Assembly (NCBI GenBank): GCA_001695595.3 | Contig: MBPM02000051.1 | Span: forward strand, 186,001-250,000 | Length of the DNA stretch: 64,000 bases | Source of the DNA: Plasmopara viticola | Lineage: Eukaryota; Oomycota; Peronosporomycetes; Peronosporales; Peronosporaceae | Direction: 5' to 3' | The notes under the pieces: model-generated | What the model was told of the DNA's origin: nothing | Seen by the model: the letters and a program-made list of their open reading frames with translations, nothing else | The model's database searches: none | Part shown: positions 52,167 to 63,900 of the stretch, piece after piece | Position numbering within the stretch: position 1 is the stretch's first letter | Layout: every line of letters begins with the position of its first letter | Translations under genes and position numbers: made by a program

Positions 52167-52431
52167 ATGCTCCCAGTGGCTTGGCTTTTTAGACACGGTC
52201 ATTGGTTCAATAGCAGACTATTAACTCGCTCCATTCAGCTCTCGTCGGAGGATGAACTTCTTGAACTGGAGCGAAGTTTACAGGAGAAGCTCACACAAGT
52301 CTATGTACGTGCAGTGAGGCTTCTTATTTTTCGTGCATTAGTATAGTGACTTCTTAAATTCGTTTTTTTGCTAGGACGAGATTCGTGCAAGGCAAAACAG
52401 AAATTCGGATAGATTGCTTCAAGACAAATGA
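52167..52431 (+). CDS. small two-exon protein, possibly mitochondrial
   Basis: Exons 52,167-52,304 and 52,375-52,431 join across a 70-base intron with a good donor (GTACGT) and a pyrimidine-rich acceptor (TTTTTTTGCTAG), giving 64 residues. The frame is exact at the junction (phase 0). The first ~28 residues (MLPVAWLFRHGHWFNSRLLT..) are rich in Arg, Leu and Ser with no acidic residue, as mitochondrial targeting sequences are. The rest, SEDELLELERSLQEKLTQVY then DEIRARQNRNSDRLLQDK, is a charged helix with leucine spacing that could form a coiled coil. I do not recognise the family. The gene converges with Rpt3, leaving 71 bases between stops, in an otherwise gene-dense island, which supports its reality. 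Confidence 0.55.
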
Positions 52432-52502
52432 GGACCTTCACTTGCAACTGAATTATATACGCAATTTATTTTATCGAACGGACAAGTGTATTGATCATTC
52501 GC

Positions 52503-53720
52503 TTAATGGTAAAATTCAAACGTCGTGTCCGCCCTCTTGATGGCACTCTTATAGCCCTTGTCAAAGTCTTTGGGCAATACCACGTACCGATTCTTGCGCA
52601 CAGCCTGCAATCCCGCTTCCTGGCAAATAGACGCAATGTCAGCCGAGCTAATTTTCTCGGGACGATTTACATAGTCTTCCAAGTCCACTTCATCTCCAAG
52701 GTTCATCTTTGCCGTACAGGCTTGGTAGATTAAACGCTTCTGTCGTCGATCAGGCAAGGGAAACTCAATCTTGCGATCTAACCGGCCAGGACGTAGCAAA
52801 GCTGGGTCCAGAGTGTCTGCTCGATTGGTCGCCATTATGACCTTAACATTCGTAGCTTGGTCAAATCCATCCATCTGGTTTAGCAGCTCAAGCAAGATAC
52901 GTTGCACTTCGCGGTCGGCTCCTGTTTGTGCGTCGAAACGCTTGGTAGCAATCGCATCCACCTCATCAATAAACACAATGGCAGGTGAATTTTCTTTGGC
53001 CAGACGAAACACATCGCGAACCATGCGCGGGCCTTCTCCCAAATATTTTTGCACAAACTCAGAGCCCACGACGCTGATAAAAGCGGCGGTAGTGGCGTTG
53101 GCCACAGCCTTAGCCAGCATCGTCTTCCCCGTTCCTGGTGGCCCATACATGAGCACACCACGAGGTGGATCCACACCAATCTGTTTGTACAGGTCAAAAT
53201 GGGTCAGCGGTAGCTCCACGGCTTCACGTACTTCCTGCTTTTGAATGTCCATGCCGCCAACATCCGAGTACGAAACATCGGGACGCTCGGACATTTGCAT
53301 CATCTGAATACTAGAGTCGGACTCAGGAGGCAGCACATCTACGACAGCATGCGAATGGCGGTGGAGAGCCACAGACGAATTGGGTTTAAGCCGCTCACGG
53401 TCCAGCGTGCTGAGGATGCGCACGTAGTAGTTGGAGCCCGCTGTAGAGCCTACTATACCGTAATTGGCATCCACCATTTCAAGAAATTGGCCGATTACCA
53501 ATGGCACCGACTGTATGCGCTTCACTTCCTCCTTAGCACGAATAAGCTCCCTCTTAAGATTTTTCATCTCATCCTTAATATACCCCTCTTGGATATCCAG
53601 AAACTCCAAGTGGCGCTCCAGTGATTTATACTTGGCATACAAATCCGTCTTCGTCTCAATGGCCACAGGCACGAGTGGCTCCTCGTCAGCGGCTACAGGG
53701 GCTAGACCAATCTCCTCCAT
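52503..53720 (-). CDS. 26S proteasome regulatory ATPase subunit Rpt3 (PSMC4)
   Basis: An intronless gene of 405 residues, full length for the family. It has an N-terminal coiled coil (about 28-72), an OB domain (about 75-135) including [14 protein letters not shown] and [14 protein letters not shown], and an AAA+ ATPase. The Walker A is GPPGTGKT (193-200), Walker [10 protein letters not shown] (248-256), pore loop KYLGEG (225-230), sensor 1 Asn 299 and the arginine pair in [10 protein letters not shown]. It ends in FYH, which fits the hydrophobic-Tyr-X tail that docks Rpt3 into the alpha ring of the 20S core. The second signature segment [20 protein letters not shown] matches Rpt3 in wording better than the other five Rpt paralogues. 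The protein unfolds ubiquitinated substrates in the 19S base. Confidence 0.95.
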   Translation of the reverse strand: MEEIGLAPVAADEEPLVPVAIETKTDLYAKYKSLERHLEFLDIQEGYIKDEMKNLKRELIRAKEEVKRIQSVPLVIGQFLEMVDANYGIVGSTAGSNYYVRILSTLDRERLKPNSSVALHRHSHAVVDVLPPESDSSIQMMQMSERPDVSYSDVGGMDIQKQEVREAVELPLTHFDLYKQIGVDPPRGVLMYGPPGTGKTMLAKAVANATTAAFISVVGSEFVQKYLGEGPRMVRDVFRLAKENSPAIVFIDEVDAIATKRFDAQTGADREVQRILLELLNQMDGFDQATNVKVIMATNRADTLDPALLRPGRLDRKIEFPLPDRRQKRLIYQACTAKMNLGDEVDLEDYVNRPEKISSADIASICQEAGLQAVRKNRYVVLPKDFDKGYKSAIKRADTTFEFYH

Positions 53721-53765
53721 ACTTGGTAAGATGAAAATAAAGTCTGATTGAAATGCTGCGGATAT
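53721..53765 (-). promoter_or_regulatory. possible initiator region of Rpt3
   Basis: On the minus strand just upstream of the ATG, gcatttcaatcagacttta is followed by a pyrimidine-rich run. This loosely fits the oomycete initiator pattern (a CATT-type core, CA and a T-rich tail) at a typical short distance, about 15-35 bases before the start. It is a weak resemblance only. Confidence 0.3.
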
Positions 53766-56700
53766 CCCCTTTAAATGTAAATATTACAGCGCAAATCGTC
53801 GCATTATTTTTGCTGGAAAAGTCGAAAGATTTTTTCACGATACATGTGTGCCTTGTACTTACATTTTATTATATGAAAAAAGTTGTGGTGTAGTGGTCAT
53901 TGTCAGCATCTTGCTTATCGTAACATTGCAAGAGCAATGGCGATTTTGCATGATTTTAGAAAAGTAATAGACACCTTTTGTAGCTATTGGCTATGCTTTT
54001 AGCTGACAAGACGCGTGAATTTACCCCGCCACCTGCCCTCGTTCATGATGGAGCAAGCTCAAATTTCTTATCTTAGGTATCTGCTTGCGCATATTCGCAG
54101 CCAATATTCGTGCTTGCTGTACTAATGTGCTGCTTTTGTGCTGTACCAGCGGTATCCGCTTTATGTAGCAGTAAGACTTAGTGCTATACATCGCTATTAA
54201 ATTTTTTTAATTTTTTTTGCGATGAACGAGCCAATGCCAATAAAGGTTGCCTCGGCTCCCGCAAAGATCACTGCACCAAATAAGGTCTCGGCACCTGAGG
54301 CCGCAGGTAAGGCCTTAACAAATTAGCCCCCGCGGGAGCCGCTAAGCAAGAAAGGCCCTTTTAAAGCCTTTCACTCCACCGCGGGAAATGAAACCTACGG
54401 CTCTACCTCGCCTCGTAGTCCACATATATGTATATAAATACCATTCTTTGGTCACTGGATGTTGCAAGTAAACAACTTTACATTTGCCCGCTAGGGCTAT
54501 GTACTAAACGTCAGACTTACGTGAAAAGCCTCGCGCTTAAGGACATGAAAAGTCCATGATCCTAAGGAGAAATTCCGGACTTAGAACGCTCTTGTTGATA
54601 AGGTCATTCGTTTTAAGGGACGAAGAAAAAGAGGGCGGTTATGTCAACATTTTAGCATGTATTTCTCAGGTGAGTTCAGTGATTGAAGTCAATCGCGCGA
54701 GCAGCAAAGTGCGGTGTAACGTTTGTACCGAACTTGTAAAGGCTGTTAAAACAACTTCGACACGTCTGCCCAAAGGCTGCTGCGAATTGGAATAAAAAGA
54801 AAAGGCGCTTTGCATAAAGGGCGCGAGTTTATGGCCGCGTGTTGAGGTCCTACGAGTTAGTCCATACCCGTGCTCAGAACCTACGTCGCAGTGCCTGGCT
54901 TGACATTAAGCCGAGGTGGAGGTATCTCCAAGTTAAGGGAAGATGATCTTACTAGATAGTCAAAATCCGTTCAAAGTACCTTAGAGGTATACCTGTCCTT
55001 ATCGTTGGGAGCCGTAGAGATGACGGTATTCAAGGAGGTCCGCATACAGGATGTGAGTGCGCTTGATTTGGGCTTCTTCAGACGTCAAGCGAAATTTTTA
55101 AGCAGGATTCGATGTGGCACTAAGAGCATTTGCAAAAACGTCGTTAGATTAAGCTGAAACAAGGGTTCGTTTGGAGCCAGGCGACACTAAAAAATGCCAC
55201 GCAAAACGTGTACTCTCGCGGCGCACGGTGTAGCCAATTATACTGCTCGGATCTTTGGCCTGTATAGGTATTAAATATCCAGAAGGTCCTTTTACCTCGT
55301 TGGTCTTGTTCTTTGGGTTATGAGAACGGGACGGCAAGTGGGATATTAACACTACTTTACAAGAAAGTTTCTGCCACCCGAGAGAGCGCCTTCGCAGCAG
55401 AGCTTATCTTAAATAAAAGTGCTGCTAATATTGACGGTGAAAAAGCGCTCAAAAAGGTCGCTCCTGCTTCGTCTTGCGTCTTTTACATTAAGCCTGCGCA
55501 GCCGCGTGCACGGGTTTGAACTTACTCTCGAGGAACCTTGCGGTTAGACTGAAGGGGCTTTGTGTAAAATTTAGCGTTCGGGCTCTTAGCGAGGAGATAA
55601 ACTTCTTTGGACATGTGACTTGACCACCGCTCATCTCAGCGCAGGTGCATCGGGGAATCGGATAGCTTTACAGTGAGATCCAGCTTCATCCGGCCGCCCA
55701 AAGCTGACAAACTTACACGTATGCTTGAACTTTAGCATTATGGCCAAAAGAAAGATAGATATGGTCCATTAACTGCCGTATGACCGCCCGTTTCGCCTTA
55801 CCCATCAAGCTCGAGCGCGGGTGCAATAATTCAAATAGCTTTTGGTGGTCAACATGAGGCTTGGTTGACGATCGAAAAACATTAAAAAGATGCTGGGGTC
55901 ATCGACACCATCTTGGGAAGGTGAATGGTGTACATTTACCCACGCTTTTCCAAGACTTTAAGGCCTTAAAAAACGGTGTCTGATTTCGCACTAAGCTTAT
56001 CCTTTCTAGTGGTATTTTTTAGTATCTAGTATTACTTCATAGCCTTTGGTAAGCACATTTGATCACGAATGCCATATACATAAGATAATTTCTTTTTTTT
56101 ATTGCGGGCGGATGCAATCATGTCTATTGATTATATCAAGCTAACTTGAGCAAAGCCGAATGACTATCTCGGTAAGAAATCTGTTTTCACGCAATAAGCT
56201 TAGAAAAAAAAGGTTTTCTAGTCTCTCCCCCAATGTCGTTGGAACCTTTGAGCTTTGAAGAAAGAGCGGTGCTCTTAGACTCGGTGTAAAGTTTGCGAAT
56301 ACATACACCGCATTCTTGAGGGACACTCTCAGTCATATATAGCGCATTGGATATTGAAAGTGTACAGATACCTAAGGCCGTACTTATGCAGGATCATTTC
56401 ATAAATCCTCATTTCCATAGCTTAAGCGTACATACAGTGTAGTGTACACGGTTGTCCTTTTCCGTCGGACCATTTGTATGTATAAGTTTTTTGTGTAGAT
56501 ATTAGTGAAAGCGTTTACATTGCCGAAAAGCAGCGGTAAATCGCGGATCCCTATCCATCGCAGTCGCTTTCTGGACGATTTGACTAAGACTCGAGCACTC
56601 AAAAGAGTGTGCGCTTAAAGCCGGTGGTTTAACCGGAAAATCTAACTGCAAAAAAAAAATGACTATACGGGCGTAAAGTCTATTGCATTTTATGACCTCA

Positions 56701-57080
56701 AACCCTGGCGTAAATAGAACTTCAGAGCCGACAGATATACATAGTAGTGGCTATATACAAATATATAACAATATTGTACTTGTACAGAACCCTATGATTG
56801 AGCGTTATGGGGGATCGCGATGGACCTTCTGACAAACTATACAAGTTCATAGTATGCTACTTGGTGTACCCACCTCCGCGGAAGCATACACAACGCTCAT
56901 AAAGTAATTACTCACCAATTTCTCTTGCGCGATACAAGGTACACGGACACGTTGATTAGCAGCACTATTCTGTTTTGAAAAAGGAATTGTAATGCTTTTT
57001 GATTTATCATAAGCATCAATTAGTCGCTACTTTTTGCTCGATTTCAGAGACCGGAAAGTCGGCGACGAGATCATGGATTT
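53766..57080. other. gene-free, repeat-derived stretch
   Basis: A TATA-like run at about 54,425 (catatatgtatataaatacc) follows a short 35-codon frame starting at 54,222, an arrangement seen at retroelement ends, but no matching LTR is present. Frames at 54,556-54,795 and 55,313-55,519 resemble no known family. Confidence 0.4.
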
Positions 57081-57133
57081 TCGAACAGGCAAAAATTGAT
57101 AGTCTTGCACACTATCAATTTTTGCCTGTTCGA
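57081..57133. repeat. perfect hairpin, 23-base arms
   Basis: Bases 57,081-57,103 are the exact reverse complement of 57,111-57,133, with a seven-base loop (cttgcac). All 23 pairs hold, unlike the other inverted repeats in this window, so it is either young or under constraint. It could be a minimal foldback element or the precursor of a small RNA. Confidence 0.9.
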
Positions 57134-57480
57134 CGATAAAGGCATATTGAGATTACTTTGCTCTCGTGGCAATGGTCGCACAACACTTTATGCCTGACAC
57201 AAGATCAGTCTCTTTATTAGCTCCCCTTCCTGGTGAAATTTTTATTGCGGACTCTTTTAAGTATTACATTAATAATTGATATACCGGATCTTTCGGATCT
57301 TTTGGATCTGAGCGCAACAACAACATATCTATCTTTGAAGCTGTTACAGAACATCCTTTTAAAACTAACGAGGGCTTGCATATGTGAAAATACCACCTAT
57401 AAAGCATCCATATCTCTTAGTTTTACCAATCGTCCAGAAAAGGAGGTTCAAAATATTCTTTGAGGTATTGAGAACTTTAA

Positions 57481-57524
57481 CCGCTTCGGACCTTCAGTAG
57501 TACCGCTTCGGACCTTCAGTAGTC
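57481..57524 (+). repeat. 22-base tandem duplication
   Basis: The unit ccgcttcggaccttcagtag plus two bases occurs twice back to back at 57,481 and 57,503. A partial third unit (cgctccgaag) follows in degraded form. Confidence 0.85.
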
Positions 57525-57806
57525 GCGCTCCGAAGCTTTTTGAGTCTGTGCTGTTTGATCCCGCGAGGATTAATTTGGCTCGTATAGCTCGAAAGCCATA
57601 ATGCGTTTGACCTGCCTAGCAGCAGAGAAGGCTGCAAGTGCAATCGCCTACTTAGGCCCACAGAAGCGAGCAAGAAGTTAAGGCAGTACGGACTTCTCGT
57701 GCGACAGATGCGAGATGACACTTATATTCGTCTGAGAGCATTTACGAGGCTTAAAGTAGTCATCTTACCTGCGTTGGCTCAATCTTCACTAAAGGCGCTG
57801 TAAGGC

Positions 57807-57840
57807 GTGACAGAGTCACACAGCACCTTGCACAGAGAAG
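57807..57840 (-). repeat. dispersed ~50-base repeat, copy 3 (inverted)
   Basis: Read on the minus strand, it carries tctgtgcaaggtgctgtgtg and the gtgac..gtcac dyad found at 15,092-15,140. It keeps the dyad better than copy 2. Confidence 0.5.
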
Positions 57841-58363
57841 GCGTGAAAACAAATCTAACATTTTCCGCTAAACGGCTGTTTACTATTTTCAGTCTTCATT
57901 CGATCATCGTGTGCAATTAATGGCAACTTAAAGACTAATTAATTTAACACTCTGTTTTTCAATTTATATAAAATTGCATACGCACTTAATGTGACTGGGA
58001 AACGTATACTGGCAACGTTCCAGCATTCTTCAAGTTTCACGGTAAATATACCGATTATAATTACTGACAGAGTGCATGTTCCACACCAGAGTTTTCCATA
58101 TACTTAGGCTTCTTTGATGAAGAGGCAAGCTTTTACCGCACGATCGCTCAGCCAAATGTAAAGTCCGCTATAGAAGCAAGTACCTACTACTGAGGAATTA
58201 ACAAAAAAGCAGTACATACCATAAGTTTCTGCATATTTGTAGGAATTGCTAAGCTCGATAGTAATCTTTAATTGCTAAGAGGAATCGTTAATTAATAAAG
58301 AAATCCTATGTACATATTTTACGTCTTGAAATAAAAACGAACACTGACTGTAAGAGTCAAACA

Positions 58364-58494
58364 GACAGCGATCTGCGCCTCGTATTAGTCCTGTGTATAG
58401 TAGAAAGAATGAAGACCGGTGCTATCCTGTTTTAGCAAATAGCTTTGGTAGCCAGATGCACATGATGACACTCTATACGTGAGTCGCTAAGACT
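58364..58494 (+). repeat. dispersed ~130-base repeat, copy 2
   Basis: Partner of 35,988-36,114 in the same orientation. The shared centre is gcaaatagctttggtagcc here versus gcgaatagcttcggcagcc there. Confidence 0.45.
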
Positions 58495-59868
58495 CATCTC
58501 TATTAGATTATAGCCGTGCGTTCGCCAACAACATATAAGCAGGTGTTCGTTTGGTCCCGAAGTAGCGCAAAATTCTATCAAATACAATGACCTGACTTAT
58601 TAACGTGCGTCTGAAGGCATTCTCCAGCTATGAGAGCGCTTTGTTGTAGCAACATCAGTAGAAGATGATAGAATCGTCTGTGTTGGTGACGTCAACTTTT
58701 TTCCTGCACAAACTAAATTCTTCAAAGTGAGTGCGAAAAGCTTCGAAGAAATGAAAGGACAAAAGCTCCTGCTCTGAATGTGGGAGATCGGAATGAATAT
58801 AATGTCTACATCGCTGTCAGAAATGATAAAGCTAGGTGAGCTAGCACGGAATGGGCACCGAAGTAGCTAAGACGGCTTGTCCCACCTAGGTGAGCTGAAC
58901 ACTTGACGCGAGCATTTTCGCTGCCTTGCTGTGCGGGCTACATGAGTTCATGCTTCTTTGCAATACTTCGATTCAAAAAGGATTCAAGCTCTGAAAAAGA
59001 TAAGAAATCTTTATGCTAAGATGCAAACAAAACCTCTCTTAAAGGAAATTGCGGTTATCTTCATTATGGATGGACTGTTTACGAAGCTTTGTTTTACACC
59101 CAGGCGTCACGGCGAGGAGGTAGTATAGTCCGGATCCATTAAGCAGACCGGCCTTGATCCCTACCATTCGATCCTTCACTGATATCCATTTTATCTGACA
59201 CCAACATTTGCTTCTAGGGTCCTTTCTTCGTCATGTGCATCAAGGTTTAAAGAGCCAAAATTCATCGGTCGAATACGAAAATGGCATCTAATTGTTGGCC
59301 TGATGTGAACGAATTGTGTTGTGATGAGCCTGGAGAGGATGCAATGACCAATAAGATTTAGCTTTCAAGAGCTCTGTACTTACAAACACGAATTGTACTT
59401 ACGAACTTTGCTGAGATAATCATGAAGGACTTTATAGGCCCCTTACTATCGGCGTTGAATTGTTGGGAAATCGAATTGCACGCTTTACTGGTGAAGAAAC
59501 ATAGTCATATGCTGAGGATTTACGAGCACACCAAAGTAGCCTTTGTCACTGCTCATTTAGCATGTTTGTAGATCTTCTTCTTCGATAGCGCTAAAGAGAA
59601 TTGACCTTGTATCTGGATACAACTTATGACCTCATTTCTAATTATGACGTTGCTGGGGAGCCACGGACCTTGAAAGATTGGATCTCAAATACTGAAGTGT
59701 CATCCAAGCGGAGCATAGGTTACGTTTGCTAGGAAAAAGATTCGAACAAAAGACCATGTCGGTTAATGTGCGGGACACCACAATGTCAGAAATATACACT
59801 AATATTGTCGAGGATAGAAACACGGAACGTGTGATAGCTCGGAATTTACTAAGTGGTGGTCAACTGAT

Positions 59869-60290
59869 ACAGCATTCGCTCCATGTCATATAGGATATGA
59901 CACCCGTCGGGCTTAGATAAGGCCCAAATCTGAGTGTAGAGCGGCACGTAGACCATGGAGCGATGGATATAACAAGCAGCATTCGCTGCATGCAATGGGG
60001 TGATATGCTTTGGGCAAATGTTGTTTGTACCATTGTGCGAGGTTTATCACCGATTAGTTTTCGTTAGGAGACAGCACTCGCTAGAAATTGTGAACGACCA
60101 GGTTAATTATAAGCCAAGACAATGTGGGTAGAACTTTTTAACTGTTTGTATAATTATCACTTACACAGCCCGTGCTCGCTGCATGCCGCGACGGCATTGC
60201 TGATGTTCACGCAATGCGTCAAGGGTGGGGACCTGCCTGTTTACTAGAGTGGCACGCTTGCACTATACAGCACTCATCGCTAATATCGTT
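59869..60290 (+). repeat. weak tandem periodicity of about 100 bases
   Basis: An acagcaNtcgct-like word, usually followed by gcatg, recurs with ends at 59,880, 59,987, 60,082, 60,180 and 60,281, that is, every 107, 95, 98 and 101 bases. The sequence between the words is too diverged to align reliably by eye. This suggests a decayed satellite, but no consensus unit can be written with confidence. Confidence 0.4.
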
Positions 60291-60625
60291 TGCTGCATGC
60301 CAGGTGCGGCCATAGTATTATGGCGAATTCCCGACTCGTCACGTAAACCAACTAGACAACGCTCGTCATGGACACCATTTTGTCTATTTAACCCATGACA
60401 TAGTCGGCTAGAACCAATACATTTGAGGCGCTGTACTTCAGATTAATAAGAAGCGGCACACATTCCACTGAGTGGGCACACTCATATACATTTCATTTCT
60501 AGAAGTTAGTGTAGACGTTGCTAAGCAACGACGATACGTAATGCCTTCTTGTAGACCGTCGAGCTCTTTAAGGAAAGAATAGCGACGCATATCGCTATAA
60601 ACAAAGCAGGGCGTTTCGTTCTTGG

Positions 60626-60958
60626 ATGCGAATGAGTCAGAATCAATGTCTTTTACCGTTGATTGGAGAGACGTGTCTAGAGTATCTAAATATGTTGAAG
60701 ATAAAAGATCTTAGCTACACATCCTATATTTTAGCAACTAATGTCGAACAAATATCCCTCGTATACGACAAAAGGTGCACAAAGCCTAGAATATTTCTAC
60801 CTGCAAATGCTCTGCATGAGCTAGACACGATGTCGACAAAGCTCAAAAAGGCTAGTAAGGCCGGGGACACGATGTCGGCAAAGATAAAAAAGGCTAGTAA
60901 GGCCGATGGTTTCGCCGAAGTAGGGCTTAGACGATCTAGAAGAGATCAATACTCATAA
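60626..60958 (+). CDS. 110-residue hypothetical frame with a 14-residue internal repeat
   Basis: A frame from ATG to stop encodes 110 residues. Two adjacent 42-base units (60,824 and 60,866) give DTMSTKLKKASKAG and DTMSAKIKKASKAD, so the repeat is an exact multiple of three and keeps the frame. The front part is neutral with no signal peptide, and the end is basic (LRRSRRDQYS). It resembles no family I know. It may be a short gene or a chance frame in repeat DNA; the in-frame repeat is the only support. Confidence 0.25.
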   Translation: MRMSQNQCLLPLIGETCLEYLNMLKIKDLSYTSYILATNVEQISLVYDKRCTKPRIFLPANALHELDTMSTKLKKASKAGDTMSAKIKKASKADGFAEVGLRRSRRDQYS

Positions 60959-63900
60959 TTATTGTGTGAAGCAGTCTTAGAAGACACGAAGACGACAATG
61001 GCTCACAACTCGAACCCTTTGTTCATGAAGGACATACATTTTGGTAGAGAGCTTTCAAGACGTGACCTTACTAGGCGTGCCACCGCCATTACCATTTATC
61101 GAGGTGTGCGTCATAAGATTAACTTGGCTTCATGGGATCTAAAGTTTGCATAGCACAAAAGTGGTATTGACCAAAGGAGCACTAGAATGTCCAATAGCAG
61201 CAATGTACGAGAGGGAAATGATTCGGACAAGCAAAATTTCCACACCTCGTCACTACATTGCGCCAAAAGTGTATGGCAATTGTCGTATCGTGTGTACCTA
61301 AAAAGACAGACATCGGCAGCCATTTCAAAACAGACGCCGCTTCCTTAAAAGGATGTGTGCAAGACAACATATACAGATGTACAACACACAGTGCACTTGA
61401 CCTAATTGTTGGGTATTAATGCCACTTATGTAAAATAGCGCAAATCATTTACTGCAATTTGCACTTTAAGTGGTACGGTATGGAAATGGAAGGTGATGAT
61501 CCGAAGGCTCTCGAACGCACCTAAAAACTTAAATGTTTGCACAATTGTCTAGGTTCTACAAGTCAACATACTTCCAAACAATTATTTGCTCATAGTGGTG
61601 CAGCGAGCGGAAAGACAGATTTGAAGAAGCCTAGTGTCCACTAGAACGCGGTGCTTAAATTTGTGCGCACAAAAAAGCTTTACGCTAATGCATAAAGTGC
61701 GACATCGGCGCTTGAAATCTCTACTAAGGTTGCTTTCTTGGAATGCCCCCCCCCAGCTCGAGGCTATTCTTTCGCTGTCAATTCCACCATATTCAACGAA
61801 TATAAGAAAGTGGCTTGGTCTCTATTTTTGAACATTTATTAATAGCGTGTACTATGCAAAAGCGGAGAGGCCGCTGTGTACATTTATTTGAAGGATACGG
61901 AATAGGGCGGAAAAGATGGCATTGAGAGACGCTTGGCAGAGTCAATGGAAGAAAAGAGAGCAAATCGAGGCGTCCATTTGCCGTAATACTATCCAGAACG
62001 ATACGAGCTATCGTTCTGGACGCATCAAATTATATATAGGCACTGCACTGTTTTGAGAACGCGTCCAAATCTTGGCAGCCTTTAGCTGCTTAGGTAAACA
62101 TTCTGTTCACGACATAGATGGTTTGCGATAGCGTATGCATATGCTCTTATAAATAATGTGGAGCTCACATGCCAGGCTATTCGAGTCGTATCCGTTTTAT
62201 GCACAGCGCTTTAGCTGCGACACGGTATGGTCGCCTCACCTTCCGCAGAGAACGCTATATGCATCGTGAAGGTGGTATAAAGTCAGGTAAGCAACATGTT
62301 ACGGCTGACAATGCATCGGGCCGCCCGAACATTACAACTAGCTCATTATTACACAGTGGCATCATGTGTACCGGGTTTAATCGCTCATTGTAAGTGCGGG
62401 ATGACTCTGCTACCCAGTTGAAAGAGTGAAAGCTAAATAACAAAAAAGCAAAAAGTGCGGCTTAGCGCGAGGCCTCACCACCTCCTCATGGAAGCCGTTT
62501 TGCTGTACTAGTCACCACCTAGATTAGTCCTTCATGATGAGGACTAAGATTCTCATTTTACGGGCTTACTGCTTGCAGAATTGGATTTTGATGGGCTCAA
62601 GATCCATCTGATCATGTCGAAAGCTGACCACTTGCAGACCGATGGTCGAACAGAATGGCTTAATTTGTCGTTAAAGAACTTTTACGTGTGTGTGAATCGG
62701 TCAAACCGCTGAGCAACGTATTTTCACTCATTAAATGTGCAATAAAGAATCTCGTTTACACTTTCACAGGCTTTACAACATTCTTGTGAATGGGATCGCT
62801 AACGCGTGTGTGCCATTGACGCCACCATATTGTTATTATAATTGAAGGAGGAGAAGTCTAGCGTCTCGTTGACATCAGCCCTCCCATACAGCGTAAATTT
62901 TCGAAGACGTGGTAAACAAATGCCTTTAGGGTTTACACCAAGGCATAGGGACAAAATTCGATGACAGAAAAAAACAATTGGGAATACCATATTGGAGATA
63001 CATGAACTATGACTGCTATTTTACGTGACCAAACTTGTTGGTACTAGCTTTTCATAATAGTAATTTGCGTCGGCACTTAGTCGGACCAATTAAGGTTATA
63101 CCTCAATGAGGCTAAGTGCACGCGTCCAAGATTTTAAAAGCAATGTAAGCCTACCATGTTCTTTGTGAACTCCCTTAAGTGAAATTTAGCGGTATTATGA
63201 CCGAGTAAGCGCGGAAATGTTAGCACCGAGTTATACTAAATGATAAAGGTCAACCCATTAGATAAGCCAGAATGTAAAGTCGAAATAATTATTTCATGAA
63301 TTATTTTATATTAATCACATATTAAGCAAAATTCCTCGGGGACAAAGCGCACAAGATTAAAGAGCTGGCTAATCAAGGCCTTGGGGGGTCAAAAGTGGCT
63401 AGTCCGGCGCACTTCTTGACTATGACGGTCAAAATTGCTGGTTCTCCAGCTCATTGAGGCTACTCGACGCCGATCGTGAGCTACATCATAATCATGACGT
63501 TGATGCACTGGGCTCCATCTTTAATCCTTACTTTAAAAAATTCTTACACATAGAGAGCAAGTTTTGCGCAATGGCCTTGCCAGGCACTGGTGTTTCAAGC
63601 CACAATTATAGTATAAGTTTTCATTTTTTGCAGGATAGCTTTGACGTCGTAGCTTATTGGATAAGGATAGTCAGCATGTGCGGTCAGTCCGCCATTTTGA
63701 AGCAGGGACAACAAGCACAGCTCATTTCGAGGTTTTTGAATTTCTACGCTGCATGATAGTCCTGCGAGCGCTGTCACTGATGATTCGCCGTTTTGAGCTC
63801 TAAGCCGAGTCTGACAAGATAATTCCTCTTAGGGGCGCACGATATGAACCATTGAAGCCACGAGGGCGATGTCTAAGGCACCGACGTAGCCTCTTGAGCA

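Noticed and set aside
52771..53244. 157-codon plus-strand frame inside Rpt3
   Set aside because: It is the antisense of strongly conserved Rpt3 codons, a common mirror effect in AAA+ ATPase genes.
54222..54480. Short frame followed by TATA-like run, possible retroelement edge
   Set aside because: Only 35 codons, no partner LTR and no primer-binding site that I could recognise.
59395..59480. IMKDFIGPLL-like reading, possible integrase
   Set aside because: The match is a few residues only, with no neighbouring integrase motifs in any frame.
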